Notes under the pieces: model-generated
What the model saw: the letters and a program-made list of their open reading frames with translations, nothing else
What the model was told of the DNA's origin: nothing
Database searches by the model: none
Assembly: GCA_947259585.1 (NCBI GenBank)
Contig: CAMYMV010000004.1
Span: 21,088-85,087 of the forward strand
Source: an uncultured Gemmatimonadales bacterium
GTDB taxonomy: Bacteria > Gemmatimonadota > Gemmatimonadetes > Palauibacterales > Palauibacteraceae
DNA length: 64,000 nt
Reading direction: 5' to 3'
Made by a program: the position numbers and the translations under genes
Part shown: positions 34,923 to 43,898 of the stretch, in pieces
Layout of the letters: every line of letters starts with the position of its first letter
Numbering within the stretch: the stretch's first letter is position 1

Positions 34923-37900
34923 GCGGAGGAGCTCCTGCACGCGGATCCCGGCCCCCGCTCACCGATCAGGCGGAGCGAGATCGGATCGGGACGGATCTGG
35001 ACAGGAACCTCCTCGTCGAGGCTGGCGCCGGCTCCGGAAAAACCACGGCGCTGACGGACAGGATGGTCGCTCTGATCCAGAGCGGCACGGCAAAGATCGA
35101 TGAGATCGCCGCGGTCACCTTCACTCGAAAGGCGGCTGCCGAGCTGCGGGAACGTTTTCAGGGCGCCCTGGAGGTGAAGCTCGACGAGTGCCCGCCGGAG
35201 GACGACGACCGGCGGGACCTCCTGAATCAGGCGCTGCGAGGCATCGACCGGGCCTTCCTCGGCACCATCCACGCCTTCTGCGCCAGGCTTCTTCGCGAGC
35301 GTCCACTCGAGGCCGGTATCGACCCCGCCTTCGAGGAGACGCCCGAGGCAGAGATGCTGCGGCTGCGAAAGAGCTACTGGCACTCGTTTCTCGAGCGCCT
35401 CGTCGCCGAGGAGGATCCGGTGCTCGAGCAACTCGCCGATGTCGGGCTCCGCCCGGACATGCTCGAAGCGGCCTTCGACACGGTTTCCGACAACCTGGAC
35501 GTCCCCTTCGCAGCGGAAGAGGCGGCGATGCCGGCTGACGACGCCATCGTCGCCACACGGCGAGCCCTGGAGCGGCTGGTGGATCGCGGCCTCGAGCTCA
35601 TGCCCGCCACCGAGCCTGTCGGAGGATGGGACGAGGTCCAGAAGCGGCTGCGACAGCTCGACTATCGAAGGGACGTGCAGGACTGGTCCGACCGCCGACG
35701 GTTCTTCGACTCCCTCTCGCTCCTCCTGGGCAAGGCCTCCTACCACGTCACGCAGAACCGGTGGTCCGACTCGAGCGCCGGGAAGGCCGCGGCAAAGGGC
35801 TTTCAGGACGAGCTCAACGCGTTCGTCGGCCAGGGAGCGGCGCGTGAGCTTCACGACCGATGGCTGGCCCACCGCTACGCCATCTCCATCCGGCTCGTCA
35901 CGCGTGCGGCCGGCGAGCTGGCGGCAGGCCGGCGCCGGGAGGGACGTCTGGACTTCCAGGACCTTCTGCTCCTGGCCGCTGATCTTCTGCGTGAGAGCCC
36001 GGGAGCCCGAAGGGATCTCGGGCTTCGCTACCGGCGCATTCTGGTGGACGAGTTCCAGGACACGGACCCGCTGCAGGCGGAGGTGCTGCTTCTGCTGGCG
36101 TCGGAGCCGGAGACATCCGGCAGTGACTGGCGAACGGCCGTTCCGCGGGATGGCGCGTTGTTCGTGGTCGGCGACCCGAAGCAGAGCATCTACCGTTTCC
36201 GGCGCGCCGATATCGTGGTGTACGACTTTGTCCGCCGGCGCTTCGAGGAGTTCGGCGAGGTGCTCAAGCTCGTCACGAACTTCCGGTCGCGGCAGGGGAT
36301 CGCCGATCTCGTGAACGCGACTTTCGGCGACGGCGGACTGTTTCCGGAGCACGCGACACCCCATCAGGCAGCGTTCTCGCCCCTCGTGGTCCGGCCGAAG
36401 GATGATCCGGCCCCGTGTGAGGGGGTGTTCCGCTACGACCTGGTGGTCTCGGGCACGAACAGAAGCCGAGCCGAAGCCGACGCCCAGCTCCTGGCCGATT
36501 GGGTGGCCAGCCGGCTCGAGGCCGCGGACGGCCGCAAGCCCGGAGACTTCCTGGTCCTGACCCGCAACCGCAGGCACCTCGACCTGTATGCGCGGGCCCT
36601 CGAAGAGAGGAACGTCCCTGTGGACGTATCCGGCGCGCGAGTGGGGATCGAGACGGAGCTGTCCGAGCTGCTGACGCTCCTCGCGGCGCTCGCCGATCCG
36701 GAGGATGAGGTCAAGACGGTGGCCGTGCTGACCGGCCTTTTCTTCGGGCTCGATCTCGAGAAGCTGACCGAACACAAGCTGCGCGAGGGCCGGTTCCGCG
36801 CGACGGGTGACCAGACGGGGGGAGCGGGAGGCACCGAAGAGGTGCGGGAGGCTCTGGCCCGGCTTCGCGCCTGGTGGCTGAGAAGCAACGAAGCTCCCGC
36901 CGACGTGCTGCTCGGCGAGCTCTGCGCCGAGCTCGGGCTGCTCCCGTACGCCGCCACCGGACCTCTTGGAGGCGTGCGCGCCGGGACGATCGCCTACGGA
37001 CTCGACGCCGTGCGCGCCCGTGCGCTGTCGGGAGACGCATCGCTTGTCGGTGCAACCGAGGCTCTCGCGACCGCACTGGCCTGGGAGGACGCCGAGACGC
37101 CGCTGGAGCCCGGCCGACAGGATCTGGTGAGAGTGATGAACGTCCACCGGGCCAAGGGGCTGGAGGCTCCCGTCGTGGTCCTGACGGGGGCGGAGCTCGA
37201 GTCCTTCCACCCGGTCAAGCTACATGTGGAACGCCCGGCAACGGGGGACCCCGTCGCCTATATGGTGCTGCAGGAAAAGGAGGGGCCGCACCACTGGGTC
37301 GACCTCGCCCGACCGCTGGACTGGGCTCAGCGTCAGGTGGAGGAGCGAGCGTTCGATGAGGCAGAGCGGAATCGGCTGCTGTACGTGGCGGGGACGCGAG
37401 CCCGGGACGAGCTCGTGATCGGCCGAATCCCCGGCAAGGACAAGTCTCCGTGGAAGGGCTACCACGGGGCTCTGCCGAGGATGGCGGAGAGTTTAGATCT
37501 CAGGCCCGGAAGGCCTGCCGAAAAGGCGGAGATCGACGTGAGCCCCGTCGATATCGAACGATCCATCGCGCAGACGCGAGAGGCGAGACTGGCCCTGGGC
37601 TCCCCCACCTACCTGATGGAATCCGTCACGGCGCTGGCCAAGCAGGGGTACGAGGAGCTCGCGACGGGCGAGGCCGAGGGCGAATCTCCGGAGGAGCCCT
37701 CCTCCGGCGAGCCGGGTCCGGCGCCCGGCGGCCCTCGTGGCTACGAATGGGGCTCGGTCGTTCACGCCGCACTCGCCGCTGCCGCCCGGGGGATGGAAGG
37801 GGCACCGTTCCGCTTGTTCTGCCGGACCCTGCTGGTCGAGTACGAGCTTCCGGTCGACGAGATGGGCGAGCCCAGAAACCTCGAGGACCTGCTCGAGCTC

Positions 37901-38242
37901 GTCAGCCAGGTGCAGGCTTCGGAGCTCTGGCAGAGGGCGACGGCCGCTGAGGAGCGCCACGTGGAGTTGCCCTTCGCCGCTCCCTACGCAGGTCACGAAG
38001 CTCGCACGGGCGTTCCGGTCACCGTGGAAGGAGTCGTCGATCTTGCCTTCCGTGAGCCCGACGGCTGGGTCATCGCCGACTACAAGACCGACCGTGGAGA
38101 CGACCCCGAATTCGAGCCGCGGAAGCGAGCCTACAGGCGGCAGGTGGAGATCTACGCGGACTGCTGGACCGCCCTGACCGGTGACCCGGTCAGCGAGCGT
38201 ATCCTGCTCTTCACGGCCCTCGACAGGGCCGAGAGCTGGTGA
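34919..38242 (+). CDS. addA: AddA-like UvrD-family helicase with C-terminal nuclease
   Basis: A 1107-residue superfamily 1A helicase-nuclease. Walker A is EAGAGSGKTT (34-43), motif Ia region AAVTFTRKAAAELRERF, motif II LVDEFQDTDPLQAE, motif III/IV GDPKQSIYRFRRAD, motif V MNVHRAKGLEAPVVVLTGA, and motif VI NRLLYVAGTRARDEL. The C-terminal nuclease shows VDLAFREPDGWVIADYKTD with Asp1041, Asp1054 and Lys1056. It unwinds and trims DNA ends with AddB to load RecA. The ATG at 34919 overlaps the addB stop by 4 bp; earlier in-frame codons lie inside addB. Confidence 0.92.
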   Translation: MSGGAPARGSRPPLTDQAERDRIGTDLDRNLLVEAGAGSGKTTALTDRMVALIQSGTAKIDEIAAVTFTRKAAAELRERFQGALEVKLDECPPEDDDRRDLLNQALRGIDRAFLGTIHAFCARLLRERPLEAGIDPAFEETPEAEMLRLRKSYWHSFLERLVAEEDPVLEQLADVGLRPDMLEAAFDTVSDNLDVPFAAEEAAMPADDAIVATRRALERLVDRGLELMPATEPVGGWDEVQKRLRQLDYRRDVQDWSDRRRFFDSLSLLLGKASYHVTQNRWSDSSAGKAAAKGFQDELNAFVGQGAARELHDRWLAHRYAISIRLVTRAAGELAAGRRREGRLDFQDLLLLAADLLRESPGARRDLGLRYRRILVDEFQDTDPLQAEVLLLLASEPETSGSDWRTAVPRDGALFVVGDPKQSIYRFRRADIVVYDFVRRRFEEFGEVLKLVTNFRSRQGIADLVNATFGDGGLFPEHATPHQAAFSPLVVRPKDDPAPCEGVFRYDLVVSGTNRSRAEADAQLLADWVASRLEAADGRKPGDFLVLTRNRRHLDLYARALEERNVPVDVSGARVGIETELSELLTLLAALADPEDEVKTVAVLTGLFFGLDLEKLTEHKLREGRFRATGDQTGGAGGTEEVREALARLRAWWLRSNEAPADVLLGELCAELGLLPYAATGPLGGVRAGTIAYGLDAVRARALSGDASLVGATEALATALAWEDAETPLEPGRQDLVRVMNVHRAKGLEAPVVVLTGAELESFHPVKLHVERPATGDPVAYMVLQEKEGPHHWVDLARPLDWAQRQVEERAFDEAERNRLLYVAGTRARDELVIGRIPGKDKSPWKGYHGALPRMAESLDLRPGRPAEKAEIDVSPVDIERSIAQTREARLALGSPTYLMESVTALAKQGYEELATGEAEGESPEEPSSGEPGPAPGGPRGYEWGSVVHAALAAAARGMEGAPFRLFCRTLLVEYELPVDEMGEPRNLEDLLELVSQVQASELWQRATAAEERHVELPFAAPYAGHEARTGVPVTVEGVVDLAFREPDGWVIADYKTDRGDDPEFEPRKRAYRRQVEIYADCWTALTGDPVSERILLFTALDRAESW

Positions 38243-38266
38243 GCCAGGTCTGAGCTCGGGGTCTGA

Positions 38267-39931
38267 CTAGGGCTCGATCAGCACCCTGCCGTCGAGACCC
38301 TGGGGATAGGGGATCCCGGCCAACCGCGCCAGGGTGGGCGCCAAGTCGACCGTCGCCGCGACCTCATCGAGCCGGCCGGGGTCGATGCCGGGTCCCATCA
38401 GGAGCAGCGGCACGTGGCGATCGTACGTGTAGGGCGAGCCGTGAGTGGCGATCGCTTCGTCGACCATGTGTCCCTCGCTGATACGCACCCACACCCCTCG
38501 CTCGCCCGGGCTGATCACGCGGTCCGGGCGAAAGGAGCGCCGGTAGAGGACGACGAAGCTATCGGCGCTGGCGGCGAGCGGCGTCGAGGGATCGACCGCC
38601 AGCAGCTCCTCCCGAGTCATCGCATCGGCCACGAAGTCGAACTCCTCCAGGATCGCCGCTCTGCGGGCGTGAAGCTCCTCGGCGGACGAAGTCACCGCGG
38701 CGACTTCGTCCGCCGCCCGCAGTGCCTCGCGCATCTCCGAGGGCGGGACCCGTGCGGCGACCTTCCCGAGTTGGCGCAGGTACTCGGGCGCGGCCAGCAC
38801 GCCGTGATCGGCGGAGAGCGCGACGATGTACCGGTCCCGCCCGACGGCACCATCCAGAAAATCGAACAGCTCTCCGAGCGCGCGATCCAGACGGAGGAGG
38901 TTGTCGAGCTGTTCCCTGCTGAATGGACCGTACGCATGTCCGATCGGATCGCTCGCCGAGAGCCCGACCGTGAGCATGTCGACGCCCTCGCGCCCGCCCA
39001 GTCCAAGAGCCTCCACTCCCGCGATGGCGAAGGCGATCGAGGCTTCGTCCAGCATCGGGGTGCGCCAGAACCAGCCCGCAAAGCCCCGCGGCAGCTGCGC
39101 CCACACCTCCTCCTCGGCCGCGAAGCCGTGTGGGAAGGTCATGTACGCTCCCCGCCGCTCGTACTCCACCGTGTCGGGCCGCGATGCACCGGCGGCGGCG
39201 GCCGGCACCGTGCTCTCCCAAACCGAATCCGCCAGCATCTCCGCCAACGGTCCCTCGTTGAAGCGTCGCACCCACTCCGGGACCGCATCCCGATAGTAGG
39301 TCGACGTCACGAAGGCGGGGCCGTACTCGTCGTAGAGCACGTACACGTGGTTCTTGCCCTGACCGGCCATCGGCACGGCGCCACGAACTTTCCCGGAGAC
39401 CGCCAGCACCCGCGCGTCGGGATCAGACTCGAGAAGCCAGTCGGCCAGCGTGGTCGCCCCGAGAGCCCGAGGCGAGAAGCCGCGGCCCTTCGGCGAGCCG
39501 ACGACGTCCTCGGCGTCGTCGAGGAAATTATCGACGAGCACCCACTCATCTCCCTCGGGCTCGCGCCAGCTGTTTCCCACGATCCCATGGCGATGAGGAT
39601 GGACCCCGGTCGCTATCGTCGCGTGACCGGGCGCCGTGCTGGTCTTGGCGTGGCCGTGATAGGTCCGCGAGTAGGCGCGCCCCTCGTCCTGAAGCCTTCG
39701 GAACCCACCGACGAAGAGCGTGTCGTAGCGATCGAGCAGAAACTGAGGCAGCTGGTCGATGACCAGCAGGACGATCAATCCGTTGAACTCCGGCACCTCT
39801 CCGCCCGGCCGCTCCTCCGGGGCCTTCGAGGTGGCACAGGACGCGGCCGCGAGCAGGGCCGCGAGCAGGACCGCGTTCGCAGCAGCGGCGCCTCTCCGCC
39901 GCGTACGGAAGAGCCGATGAGTGAGCATCAT
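38267..39931 (-). CDS. PafA-like alkaline phosphatase, lipoprotein
   Basis: A 554-residue phosphatase of the type I phosphodiesterase/alkaline phosphatase superfamily. The lipoprotein signal ends LLAALLAAASC. The first metal aspartate lies in LLVIDQLPQFLLDRY. The nucleophilic threonine is in KTSTAPGHATIATG. The asparagine of GIVGNSWRE and the Lys-Arg pair in SGKVRGAVPMAG match the phosphate-contacting residues of Flavobacteriota PafA. VALSADHGV holds the second metal set. It should release phosphate from monoesters in the periplasm. The ATG overlaps the queE stop by one base (TGATG); longer frames upstream lie inside queE. Confidence 0.9.
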   Translation of the reverse strand: MMLTHRLFRTRRRGAAAANAVLLAALLAAASCATSKAPEERPGGEVPEFNGLIVLLVIDQLPQFLLDRYDTLFVGGFRRLQDEGRAYSRTYHGHAKTSTAPGHATIATGVHPHRHGIVGNSWREPEGDEWVLVDNFLDDAEDVVGSPKGRGFSPRALGATTLADWLLESDPDARVLAVSGKVRGAVPMAGQGKNHVYVLYDEYGPAFVTSTYYRDAVPEWVRRFNEGPLAEMLADSVWESTVPAAAAGASRPDTVEYERRGAYMTFPHGFAAEEEVWAQLPRGFAGWFWRTPMLDEASIAFAIAGVEALGLGGREGVDMLTVGLSASDPIGHAYGPFSREQLDNLLRLDRALGELFDFLDGAVGRDRYIVALSADHGVLAAPEYLRQLGKVAARVPPSEMREALRAADEVAAVTSSAEELHARRAAILEEFDFVADAMTREELLAVDPSTPLAASADSFVVLYRRSFRPDRVISPGERGVWVRISEGHMVDEAIATHGSPYTYDRHVPLLLMGPGIDPGRLDEVAATVDLAPTLARLAGIPYPQGLDGRVLIEP

Positions 39932-40572
39932 CAGACCCCGCGCGCGCTCGGCTCCCAGATGAACTTGTGGACCTGGAGCTGAACGCGAACCGGAAGGCCA
40001 TCGGCAAGGACCCACTCGGCCAGCTCCCTCGCATCCTGGGACTCGAATTCCGGCGAGAAGTGCACGGCGAACCGGGTCAGGTCGCGCTCCCGAACCTGCC
40101 GTGCCGCCCACTCGTAGTCCTCGCGGTCCGAGATGACGAACTTGAACTCATCTCGATGCGGATTCAGTAAGGCGAGGTTTCGCCAGTCGTTGGACGATGC
40201 CTCGCCGCTCCCCGGAGGCTTGAGATCCACGATCTTGATCACCTCGGGAGGCACGCGGTCCACCGGGAGGCTGCCGCTCGTCTCGCACAGCACCGTGTAG
40301 CCCGAGTCCAGCAGCCGTTGGGCCAGATCGCCGATGTCGTGCTGGAGGAGCGGCTCGCCGCCCGTGAGCTCGACCAGTCGGCAGTCGCCGCCCATCCGCT
40401 CGACCTCGGAGAGGATCTCCTCCACGCTCATGTCGCGTCCGCCGTAAAAGGCGTACTCGGTGTCGCACCAGACGCACCTGAGGTTGCAGCCCGTGGTTCG
40501 AACGAAGACGCACGGCTGGCCGACGTAGCTGGACTCGCCCTGAATCGAGTGGAAGATCTCCGAGACCCTCAC
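39931..40572 (-). CDS. queE: 7-carboxy-7-deazaguanine synthase
   Basis: Radical SAM enzyme of 213 residues converting 6-carboxy-tetrahydropterin to 7-carboxy-7-deazaguanine in queuosine/preQ0 synthesis. It begins VRVSEIFHSIQGESSYVG. The iron-sulphur motif is GCNLRCVWCDTEYAF (C-x3-C-x2-C), the substrate strand VELTGGEPLLQ, and the C-terminus LPVRVQLQVHKFIW. No queC, queD or queF is visible nearby. The start is GTG, overlapping the peptidase stop (GTGA). The PafA-like gene follows immediately. Confidence 0.95.
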   Translation of the reverse strand: MRVSEIFHSIQGESSYVGQPCVFVRTTGCNLRCVWCDTEYAFYGGRDMSVEEILSEVERMGGDCRLVELTGGEPLLQHDIGDLAQRLLDSGYTVLCETSGSLPVDRVPPEVIKIVDLKPPGSGEASSNDWRNLALLNPHRDEFKFVISDREDYEWAARQVRERDLTRFAVHFSPEFESQDARELAEWVLADGLPVRVQLQVHKFIWEPSARGV

Positions 40573-42881
40573 GACGTCGGACGGCCTCCCCCGGCGCCCA
40601 GGTGCCTCGAAACGAAGTCGGTCAACAGGCTGAACAGGTTGACGCGAGCCTCGGCGCCCGCGATGGCGTGAGCCTTGTTCGGGTAGATTCGCAGCGAGAA
40701 CTGGCGGTTTGCCTCCTCGAGCGCCTGCGAGAGCTGCACCGTGTTCTGGAAGTGCACGTTGTCGTCTCCAGTGCCATGAACGACGAGGAGCGGAACCTCC
40801 AGCTTCGCGGCATGCGTGAGCGGGGACCCGTCGCGGTATCCCTCGGGGTTCTCCTCCGGCGTGCGCATGAAGCGCTCCGTGTAGATCGTGTCGTAGAGCT
40901 GCCAACCGGTGACGGGTGCCACCGAGATCCCCATGGAGATCTGGCCCTGGTTCAGGAAGGAGCTCATGAGCGTCATATATCCGCCGTAGCTCCACCCCCA
41001 TATGCCGATCCTCGATGCGTCCACATAGGGAAGCGCACCCAGCTGACTCGCCGCCGCCAGTTGGTCCTCGGTCTCCATCCTGCCCAGCTGCATGTAGACC
41101 TGCCTGGTGAAGTCGCGGCCGCGGCCACCAGTGCCGCGGTTGTCCACGCTCGCCACGATGAACCCCCTCTGCGCGAGCAGTTGGTGCCACAGATGGCGGG
41201 TTCCCCCCCACCGATCGACGACCGTCTGCGACCCGGGCCCGCCGTATACGTAGAGCAGAAGCGGATAGGTATGGGCCGGGTCGAAGTCGGACGGCTTGAT
41301 CATGTAGGCATGGAGCGGCGATTCATCCGCCGCCTCGAGCTCGAAGAACTCCGGCTCGGCAAGCGAGGCAGACTCGAGAAGTGCCACAAGCTCGGCGTTC
41401 AGCTCCAGCTCTCTAACCAGGGAGCCGTCCGAGCTCCTGAGCTTCGTGGTCGTCGGTGTCGACATCGTCGAATGGCGATCGATGAAGAACGCGGCGTCCG
41501 GGCTGAACTCGGCCGCGTGCACCCCAGAGCCTCCCACGATCAGGCTCGGCTCGCCTCCGTCGAGCGACACGCCGTAAACCGAGCGCATCCGGGGGCTCGG
41601 CGAGGCCGCCGTGAAGAACACGCCCCCGGAGTCCTCATCCACCGCGTCCAGCGACGTGATCTCCCACTCGCCCGTCGTCAGCTGCCGGACGAGCGTCCCG
41701 TCCCGCTCGAAGAGGTAAAGGTGTCTATATCCGTCGCGCTCGCTGGCCCAAAGAAAGCGGCGCCCTCCATCCAGCCACGTCAGGTAGTCCTGCACATCGA
41801 CCCACGCCTCGTCGGACTCCGCGAGGATGACGCGGGTCTCTCCCGAGCCGGCATCGCCGAGACGGAGCTCGAGCCGGTTCTGTTGCCGGTTCAGCACCTG
41901 GATCGCGACCTCTTCGGAGGAAGCCGCCCACTCCATCCGCGCGATGTATGCCTCCGGGTCCGAACCCGTGTCGAACCAGGTCGTCTCTCCCGTCTCGAGG
42001 CTCAGCGAGCCCACCCTCACGATCGAGTTGGGCGTGCCCGCCTTCGGATAGCGAACCGGCACGGGCTCGGAGTAGAGCTCCAGATCATCGATCAGGTAAA
42101 ACGGCCGAATCGGACTCTGATCGAACCTCCAGTAGGCGATGCGGCGGCCGTCCGGGCTCCACCGGTAGCCATCGAAAAAGGAGAGCTCCTCCTCGTAGAC
42201 CCAGTCGGTCGTGCCGTTGATGATGTCGGCGCCGCCGTCGGTCGTGAGAGGCCTCTCTTCCCCGCTCTCAAGGTGGACGAGGTGGAGGTTCTGGTCCCGA
42301 ACGAACGAGATGTAGCGGCCATCCGGCGAGAACTTTCCGAGCATCTGGGAGCTCTCGTGGCTGCTCACGGGCCTGAGCTCCCGGCTCTCGGTGTCGAACA
42401 CCCAGTAGTAGCCTTGCTCGCTCCGTCTCCAGATCGGCTCGGCGTCGGAGAGGATCAGGATCTTCGAGCCGTCGGGCGAGAACTGATAGCCATCGGCCGT
42501 GATCGGCTCCGTCCTGCCGGCGGGTACCAGATCGTCCGCGGTGATCAGGAGCTCCTCTCGGCCGCTGGCGGCGTCGACGAGCCAGAGCTCCGCACGCCCC
42601 TCGGAGTCCGGTCGTACGGAGGTCCAGCGCGAACCGTCATCGCGCCACGAGGCAGAAAAGGTCGCCAGAGCAAAATCGGCGGACCCGAAGACGGACTCGA
42701 CGGTGAGGCGCAGAGCCGTGTCCGCTGCCGAACGGTATCCGGATCGATCGGCGCTCGGCGGGGAACTCTCCTGGGCAAGAGCGACCCCGACCTCGCCGAC
42801 TGCCAGGACGGGCGCCAGGAGGAGGCCCAGGGCCAACCCGCACCGCAGCAGAGCCACTTCGAATCGCTTTCGATCTATCAC
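40569..42881 (-). CDS. dipeptidyl peptidase IV (S9B), secreted
   Basis: A 770-residue exopeptidase that removes X-Pro or X-Ala dipeptides from N-termini. A signal peptide ends near GVALAQESS. The beta-propeller carries the substrate-amine clamp DWVYEEELSF (Glu230-232). The alpha/beta-hydrolase domain has GWSYGGYM (Ser631), GTGDDNVHF (Asp706/707) and NKAHAI (His738), nearly the same spacing as human DPP4 (630/708/740). I chose the GTG at 42881 because AGGAGG lies 5 nt upstream and a normal signal follows; an in-frame extension to 42977 overlaps the BNR gene. Confidence 0.93.
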   Translation of the reverse strand: MIDRKRFEVALLRCGLALGLLLAPVLAVGEVGVALAQESSPPSADRSGYRSAADTALRLTVESVFGSADFALATFSASWRDDGSRWTSVRPDSEGRAELWLVDAASGREELLITADDLVPAGRTEPITADGYQFSPDGSKILILSDAEPIWRRSEQGYYWVFDTESRELRPVSSHESSQMLGKFSPDGRYISFVRDQNLHLVHLESGEERPLTTDGGADIINGTTDWVYEEELSFFDGYRWSPDGRRIAYWRFDQSPIRPFYLIDDLELYSEPVPVRYPKAGTPNSIVRVGSLSLETGETTWFDTGSDPEAYIARMEWAASSEEVAIQVLNRQQNRLELRLGDAGSGETRVILAESDEAWVDVQDYLTWLDGGRRFLWASERDGYRHLYLFERDGTLVRQLTTGEWEITSLDAVDEDSGGVFFTAASPSPRMRSVYGVSLDGGEPSLIVGGSGVHAAEFSPDAAFFIDRHSTMSTPTTTKLRSSDGSLVRELELNAELVALLESASLAEPEFFELEAADESPLHAYMIKPSDFDPAHTYPLLLYVYGGPGSQTVVDRWGGTRHLWHQLLAQRGFIVASVDNRGTGGRGRDFTRQVYMQLGRMETEDQLAAASQLGALPYVDASRIGIWGWSYGGYMTLMSSFLNQGQISMGISVAPVTGWQLYDTIYTERFMRTPEENPEGYRDGSPLTHAAKLEVPLLVVHGTGDDNVHFQNTVQLSQALEEANRQFSLRIYPNKAHAIAGAEARVNLFSLLTDFVSRHLGAGGGRPTS

Positions 42882-42913
42882 GAGACCCTCCTCGAGCTCG
42901 TTTCTCCAGCCGG

Positions 42914-43897
42914 TCAGATCGCCAGCAGCGTCCGAATCGTCTCGCCGCGATGGATCCGCACCCAGAACTCGCCGCATCGCGAACCGTGGTACACGCTGCC
43001 TCCTCCCGTGGCCACGAAGGCTCCCTCGGGGTCCTCCGGATCGGCCGCGACCACCGAGTAGGCGTTCTTGCGGTAGCGAAGGGCACCGACCGAAGCCTCT
43101 TTCCAGGAGTCCCCGGCGTCACGGCTCACGTGCAGCCGCGCCTTCGCGCCGTGCCGGGTCCAGGTAGCCGGGCTACCGTCCGCGGTCGCGAAATAGAGTA
43201 CCGTCCTACCGGTCCGATCCGATCGGGCGAGTAGCGCCGTGCCGTACAACGAACCGACCTCGTCCGGGTGCGGCTGCCAGGACAGGCCTCGGTCCCCGCT
43301 CGAATACAGGCCGCCGCCGGTGGCCGCATACATCCGGGAACCGGATCGGGGATCCACGGTGAGCACGTGGATGTCCTCGTACAGGCCGTCGCCGATGACC
43401 TGCCAGCTGCGCCCCCGGTCCTCGCTCGCGTACGCGCCTCCCACCTCCACGCCCGCGTAGAGCCGCCGGTCCGCGTGAGGATCCACCTGTATCGTCTGAA
43501 CGTGGGCGAGACGGTCCGCGTAGCCGCGCCACTCCTCGGTCGGCCCCATCGCGCGAAAGGACTCCAACTCGCGCCAGGCACCCGCCGCATCGTCGAAGAC
43601 GAACATCGCGGCGGGCTCCGTTCCGGCGTACAGTCGTGCGCCGCCGCCCTTTCCGGCGGCCAGGCTGCACACGGCATCGCACTCCAGGCCGCCCTGCATC
43701 GGCTCCCACGAGGAACCCCGGTCCTTGGAGACGAAGACCTTCCCGCTGCCGGTGCCGACGAAGACCGCCGACCCGTGGACGGCGGCGGCCCGGATTCGCT
43801 CCGCCTCGAGAGATCGTGTCAGAAGGCTCGCCGCGCGCTCGCCCTTGAGCCAGCGCAGCACCTGAACTCCCTTCTTGGTCCCGGCGATCAATCGCAT
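42914..43897 (-). CDS. BNR/sialidase-type beta-propeller protein
   Basis: A 327-residue soluble propeller built from Asp-box repeats: SKDRGSSWEPM, SEDRGRSWQVI, SSGDRGLSWQPH and SRDAGDSWKEA (consensus S-x-D-x-G-x-x-W). No signal peptide is visible, and no catalytic sialidase residues can be assigned, so a scaffold or stress-related folding role like plant HCF136 is as likely as enzymatic activity. Its ATG lies one base after the fumC stop (TAGcATG), implying translational coupling. The DPP IV gene starts 32 bp downstream. Confidence 0.8.
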   Translation of the reverse strand: MRLIAGTKKGVQVLRWLKGERAASLLTRSLEAERIRAAAVHGSAVFVGTGSGKVFVSKDRGSSWEPMQGGLECDAVCSLAAGKGGGARLYAGTEPAAMFVFDDAAGAWRELESFRAMGPTEEWRGYADRLAHVQTIQVDPHADRRLYAGVEVGGAYASEDRGRSWQVIGDGLYEDIHVLTVDPRSGSRMYAATGGGLYSSGDRGLSWQPHPDEVGSLYGTALLARSDRTGRTVLYFATADGSPATWTRHGAKARLHVSRDAGDSWKEASVGALRYRKNAYSVVAADPEDPEGAFVATGGGSVYHGSRCGEFWVRIHRGETIRTLLAI

Positions 43898-43898
43898 G

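Noticed and set aside
34781..37210. 809-codon minus-strand frame over addB/addA
   Set aside because: Antisense shadow in GC-rich DNA; AddA motifs on the plus strand are unambiguous.
40602..43061. 819-codon plus-strand frame over DPP IV
   Set aside because: Shadow; the DPP IV catalytic triad lies on the other strand.
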